Part shown: piece after piece, positions 60,401-64,000 of the stretch
How positions within the stretch are numbered: position 1 is the first letter of the stretch
Layout: each line of letters begins with the position of its first letter
Assembly: GCF_021917145.1 (NCBI RefSeq)
Contig: NC_061064.1
Coordinates: forward strand, 1,986,216 to 2,050,215
Source: Hypomesus transpacificus
Taxonomy: Eukaryota > Chordata > Actinopteri > Osmeriformes > Osmeridae
Reading direction: 5' to 3'
DNA: 64,000 nt
Notes under the pieces: model-generated
The model's input: the letters and a program-made list of their open reading frames with translations, nothing else
The model's database searches: none
What the model was told of the DNA's origin: nothing
Position numbers and translations under genes: made by a program

Positions 60401-60954
60401 ACACACAGAGAGAGAGAGAGCGAGGGGAAAACACAATATACAGTGTTAATATTGGTATACATGAACAGTATAAACTCTATAGAGTTCAGAAGCCAGGCTA
60501 ACTCCAGATGAGGCAGAATAATCTCCTCAGGAATTTCAAACTCATTAGATTGTGGTCGACTACAAAGAGCAAGTCTTTAATCCAGATGATTCCCTTTTAA
60601 TGCGTTTTCCTAATGGTTGGTTGGACTGACCTCTGATATAGGCTATATATAGGCAAAAAATCCCATGTAATTTAAATTTTGGCATTTTTAACTGAGTTTC
60701 CAGCCCAAACTGCAAGCCTCACTGTTAAAATCCCAAGTTTAGAAGTAGGCTGATAAACAGACAACAATAATTGGTTGAGCAAACGTAAATTGTCCATATA
60801 AAAGGTTGCGCCACACATATCCAACAAAGCATATATACCACCTACCTACATAGACATAGTTCTCCTTGTCCATATTTACAAATATCGCGTTCAAGAAATG
60901 TGGAAATTCTCGTGGCACGAAAGCGCCAGGTTCTCCCATGGGCCAATCTAACAT
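57436..60954 (-). CDS. slc35f2: Solute carrier family 35 member F2, complete
   Basis: Nine coding exons in phase: 60846-60954, 60211-60325, 59692-59864, 59434-59561, 59062-59221, 58744-58900, 58515-58567, 58262-58416 and 57436-57726 (TAG); 446 residues if the first ATG (60954) is used, otherwise up to about 50 fewer. SLC35F2 is a multi-pass membrane protein of the drug/metabolite transporter fold. Family stretches: [141 protein letters not shown] and the elmod1 neighbour favour F2 over F1. The C-tail is strongly acidic ([19 protein letters not shown]), longer than in human. The N-terminus is poorly conserved, so the start is uncertain. Confidence 0.93.
57901..58240. repeat. 20-bp tRNA-Cys-like A-box tandem array, 17 copies
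   Basis: In minus-strand sense each unit reads GGGTATAGCTCAGTGGTAGA, with A-or-T-type variants (CTGTGGTAGA, CCTAGTGG). This equals the 5' part of a vertebrate tRNA-Cys (acceptor end to D-arm). The register is exactly 20 bp over 340 bp with no tRNA 3' half or B box in between. It lies in the last slc35f2 intron. Confidence 0.9.
59316..59372 (-). mobile_element. SINE/LINE tail fragment in slc35f2 intron
   Basis: On the minus strand: GTTGCTTTGGACACTTTTGA, then AAGCGTCTGTTAAATGAATAAATGTAAATG-type tail. Only the tail is present. Confidence 0.65.
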
Positions 60955-61204
60955 GATTGTTTAGCATGACGCAAAGGAACGCCTTCTACACTGGGATTGG
61001 TCCAGAGGTTTGGCTAGACACACTCATTATAACGGTCCCGCCTTTGTTTCTGCAACCAAACTTGTAGTGGAGAATAGAATTTAAAGTTTACTAATTTGTC
61101 TTTATTCATCAATCATCTTCATCATGCCTTGCAGATGTGATACTATTGAAATAAATAAATATTTGTTATACGTGAATATACTAATGGGCAAAAATAATTA
61201 TCTC

Positions 61205-61205
<1 letters not shown>

Positions 61206-61280
<75 letters not shown>
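61206..61280. repeat. (GA)n dinucleotide run
   Basis: About 36 uninterrupted AG units in the slc35f2/srrt intergenic region. Confidence 0.97.
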
Positions 61281-61285
<5 letters not shown>

Positions 61286-62139
61286 TCTGGATGTTATCCC
61301 AAGGTTTTCTAGGGAGCAGGAATGATAAACGAAAAGTTGTTTTGGGAAACATATCTGGTCGTTATTGAAACAGAACGACAAAGTATTTCACACCAGACGT
61401 AACTTTTCTTTATCGAGAAAATACACATTAGTGAGTTGCAATACGTTTTACTCCAGAATACAAAGCTAAATATCTTGCTAAAAGTTGTGACAATTGACAA
61501 AAGTCTTACCTTTAAGTGTTCCAACAAACTCTTTTAAGCCCCACAAAATATCTTGAGAGGTCTTGAGCCCTTGGTGGTGGAGATGCATTGTCATTGTGTG
61601 TGGTCGAGACAAAATAGCATTGTAGATATTTATTATCTTACTCCTGTGAAGGCCTCAGGTTTTTTTCAGACGTTATCCTCTTTACACACCTGTAATTCTG
61701 CAACTAAACGCAGGTGGCAGTCTTGTGCTACTGGACCGTTAGAAACCAATACATTAAACAGGAAAAAATGTAATTTTCGGTTAACCTCAAAGAGTAGGCT
61801 ATACAATCACTATGCCGTGTATAATTAAACAGTATAGAAGCAGTATCAGTGCTTCTAAACTCTTTATTTACATGTCCACGTGCCGTGTATGCATTTCCGG
61901 ATATGACGATACGTCTTTTAATAAGAGACGTGTTTTTGGTGTGCAAATACCTCATAGACATATATATATCTATGAAATACCTTGTCTATGTGATTGCTGC
62001 GGACACTAGTATTCGACAAATACTTAGTCAATTGTTGAAACACTTGATGAAAACGTATTAGTAATAAACGTAAGATGTAACGTAATCAACAGAAGGTGGT
62101 CTTTTATTTTGAAATATTTTGACAGAAACAAAAACGTAC

Positions 62140-62203
62140 TTCCGGTTCACACTGCACCAAACTTGACTACGAAGAAAGTGGAAAGCAGCGGTTGAAACCT
62201 AAG
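62140..62203 (+). promoter_or_regulatory. Putative srrt promoter and non-coding exon 1
   Basis: ACTTCCGGTT (ETS-like) is followed by about 60 bases ending in the donor CCTAAG|GTAGCT. The next acceptor TTGTTTCCACAG|AAGCACA (62997/62998) lies 7 bases before the srrt ATG. Inferred from layout only. Confidence 0.4.
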
Positions 62204-63004
62204 GTAGCTCTAGCAAATGTATTTATATGGATGTTATTTGGCCCTTTACTAACATAAGTAGATACGATTTACACGTTGTAAAGACGCCATTGGTGAACAT
62301 TAAACTATGTCTTGTTAGATATCAAATATGGCACTGATACTAGCGAGATATCTTTGCTAATGCTAAATTGCTAGTAGCTACTATTGCTAGTTAGCTAACG
62401 CGAGTTTACCTTTCTAGTTTCTAAAACAGGCTGTGATTCTTTTAAATTTGAGTAAAACCATACAACGGCGTTTGATTCACGTAGAAAACACGTTGGTATT
62501 AAGACAGGGATGTGTTTGATTCGATGATTAGCTAGTTTGCAAGGCTAGCTAGCTAGTTGGCTTGTGGTTTACGCCGGGGTGGCACTTTACATCAAACGGC
62601 CTAACTAGCCTGTCTTATTAAAACTGACTTGCATTTACAAATGTAATTGTATTAGAATACGCTTTTATCGAAAGCAACATACAATCTGGGGATATAGAAA
62701 GCACATCGTCAAAGAGTGGTCTGTATTTAAGCCACGGTGTAAAATAACCACGTCTCAACTACCGACCAGACATGGCTGACTGTGAAAAGTTGACCTCTGG
62801 CGGCTGTGTAGGGCACTGCGTTTAAATAATTCCTTCAGACTGCAGGCGTATCTTGCTCAAATGTACATTTCTGTTTGATTCCTCATTTTGTTTTGTCATA
62901 ACATTAAATCAATGTACATTGGATCTGTAGCCATGGTTTTTGGTTAATCTCTGCGGATGGCAACGAATCTGTAGCTGATACGGGGTTGTTTCCACAGAAG
63001 CACA

Positions 63005-64000
63005 ATGGCAGACAGCGATGATGAATATGATCGCAGAAGAAGGGACAAGTTCCGCCGTGAAAGGAGTGATTATGACCGTTCCAGAGAGAGAGAGGACAGG
63101 CGTAGAGATGAGTGGAACGACAGGTGAGAAGGAGGGAACAGACTTTATAGTGGGGTACAGTCAAGTCTCTGAAAAAGCTCATTTATGAAGCCAGTTTCTG
63201 CATGGGAGAGCATTCGGACATGAGGTGGTTCACGGCATCAAAAGCCTGTGCTGTCTCCCGTCTTTTCTCTGGAAGGAGTTGGTGATTTAACTGTGTTTCC
63301 GTGTGTTTCCGTGTGTTTCCGTGTGTTTCCGTGTGTTTCCGTGTGTTTCCGTGAACTGGCGTCCCTCGGCCAGGGAGTGGGAGCGCGGCCGGGAGCGGCG
63401 GAGCCGGGGAGACTACCGGGACTACGAGAGGGGACGCAGGGAGCGCTTCTCCCCCCCTCGACACGACATGAGCCCCCAGCAGAAACGCATGAGGAGAGAC
63501 TGGTGAGAGATTAGATACACCTGTACCTGCCTGCTGTCGTCTCTCTGAAGAGAGACTAACTGCTTTAATATCTCTCTCCTATTCAAACTCCCTCCAGATA
63601 AAAACTATATAATAAAACAAGCATGCATCTCTAACCCCCCTCTCCCACCTGAGCAGGGACGACCACGGAGGGGAGCCTTACCATGGAGGCTATGACCTGG
63701 GCTACGGGGGTAGTGGCGGGCCCAGCTATGCCCCCCCCCAGCCCTGGGGCCCCCCAGATCTCCACCTGATGCAGCACCACCACAGCATCCCCATCCAGGC
63801 CAGGTGAGGAGCACAGGATGTTCTGCTCAGTAGAACTTCCTTTCTGTTAAGGCTCTTTCCACACAACACGGCTCCCCACTCAAGAACGATCAAGTCCCGT
63901 CAGAGTTGAAGGGGGTTTGTGTGCGTGCGTTTAAGGCCCTTGTATTCCTGATATAATTGTGTGTGTGTGTGTGTGCGCTAGGCTGGGCAACATCCACGAC
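63005..64000 (+). CDS. srrt: Serrate/ARS2 RNA effector, N-terminal exons (3' end outside window)
   Basis: Coding exons: 63005-63123 (ATG), 63374-63502, 63658-63803 and 63982-64000 (continues). Junctions are AG|GTGAGA..AG|GGAG, TG|GTGAG..AG|GGAC and AG|GTGAGG..AG|GCTGG, in phase. ARS2 links the nuclear cap-binding complex to miRNA processing, 3'-end formation and RNA decay. The visible N-terminus is the Arg/Asp-rich low-complexity start [20 protein letters not shown], then [39 protein letters not shown], a Gly/Tyr-rich segment, and [16 protein letters not shown] leading into the conserved core. It is transcribed away from slc35f2. Confidence 0.94.
63297..63352. repeat. 10-bp repeat (GTGTTTCCGT) in first srrt coding intron
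   Basis: Five to six perfect GTGTTTCCGT units about 20 bases before the acceptor of exon 63374-63502. Confidence 0.9.

Larger units (their letters stand above)
60955..63004. other. Divergent intergenic region, slc35f2 / srrt
   Basis: The two genes are head-to-head, with about 1.2 kb between the slc35f2 start codon and a probable non-coding srrt exon 1 near 62140-62203 (CTTCCGGTTCACAC ... CCTAAG|GTAGCT). ACTTCCGG at 62136-62146 fits an ETS-type promoter site. A (GA)n run is at 61206-61280. A degenerate SINE tail is near 62640-62690. Confidence 0.45.

Overview
The window is nuclear DNA from a ray-finned (teleost) fish. The evidence is spliced vertebrate genes with GT/AG introns of a few hundred bases, fish tRNA-derived SINEs with the common tail ending in ...CTAAATGACTAAATGTAAATG, short hAT-like DNA transposons, and a very high load of micro- and minisatellites. 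I cannot name the species. Ten genes were identified by reading exons, splice sites and codon phase by hand; most lie in pieces too short to stand out as open frames.

Left block (1-32294): tenm1 3' end (+), sh2d1a (-), agtr2 (-), apool (-), and the 3' half of cnksr2 (-). The human counterparts of all five are on the X chromosome, and TENM1/SH2D1A are neighbours there. Right block (32795-64000): 3' half of an AMPA receptor gene, gria4 (+), with both flip and flop exons; two GIMAP/AIG1 GTPase genes (-) separated by a 2-kb 23-bp minisatellite; elmod1 (-), complete; slc35f2 (-), complete; and the 5' end of srrt/ARS2 (+). GRIA4, ELMOD1 and SLC35F2 are together on human 11q22.

The blocks are separated by a run of exactly 500 N (32295-32794). 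cnksr2 (reading leftward) and gria4 (reading rightward) both lose their 5' halves at this gap, so the gap is either greatly undersized or a false scaffold join. Two other probable assembly faults or real lesions are single-base homopolymer frameshifts, in cnksr2 (near 27910) and in the second GIMAP gene (45909-45915).

Most unusual content: an apool (MIC27) gene whose penultimate exon encodes a giant Pro-Val-Glu-Ala repeat, nearly tripling the protein; a diverged read-through short tail in gria4; a 20-bp tandem array made only of a tRNA-Cys-like A-box segment inside an slc35f2 intron; a four-allele 23-bp minisatellite between two immune GTPases; and a short hAT-like element with a perfect 8-bp target duplication nested in another repeat. 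The genes are ordinary single-gene loci (synaptic adhesion and signalling, mitochondrial cristae, lymphocyte signalling, angiotensin signalling, membrane transport, RNA processing) and do not form one pathway.
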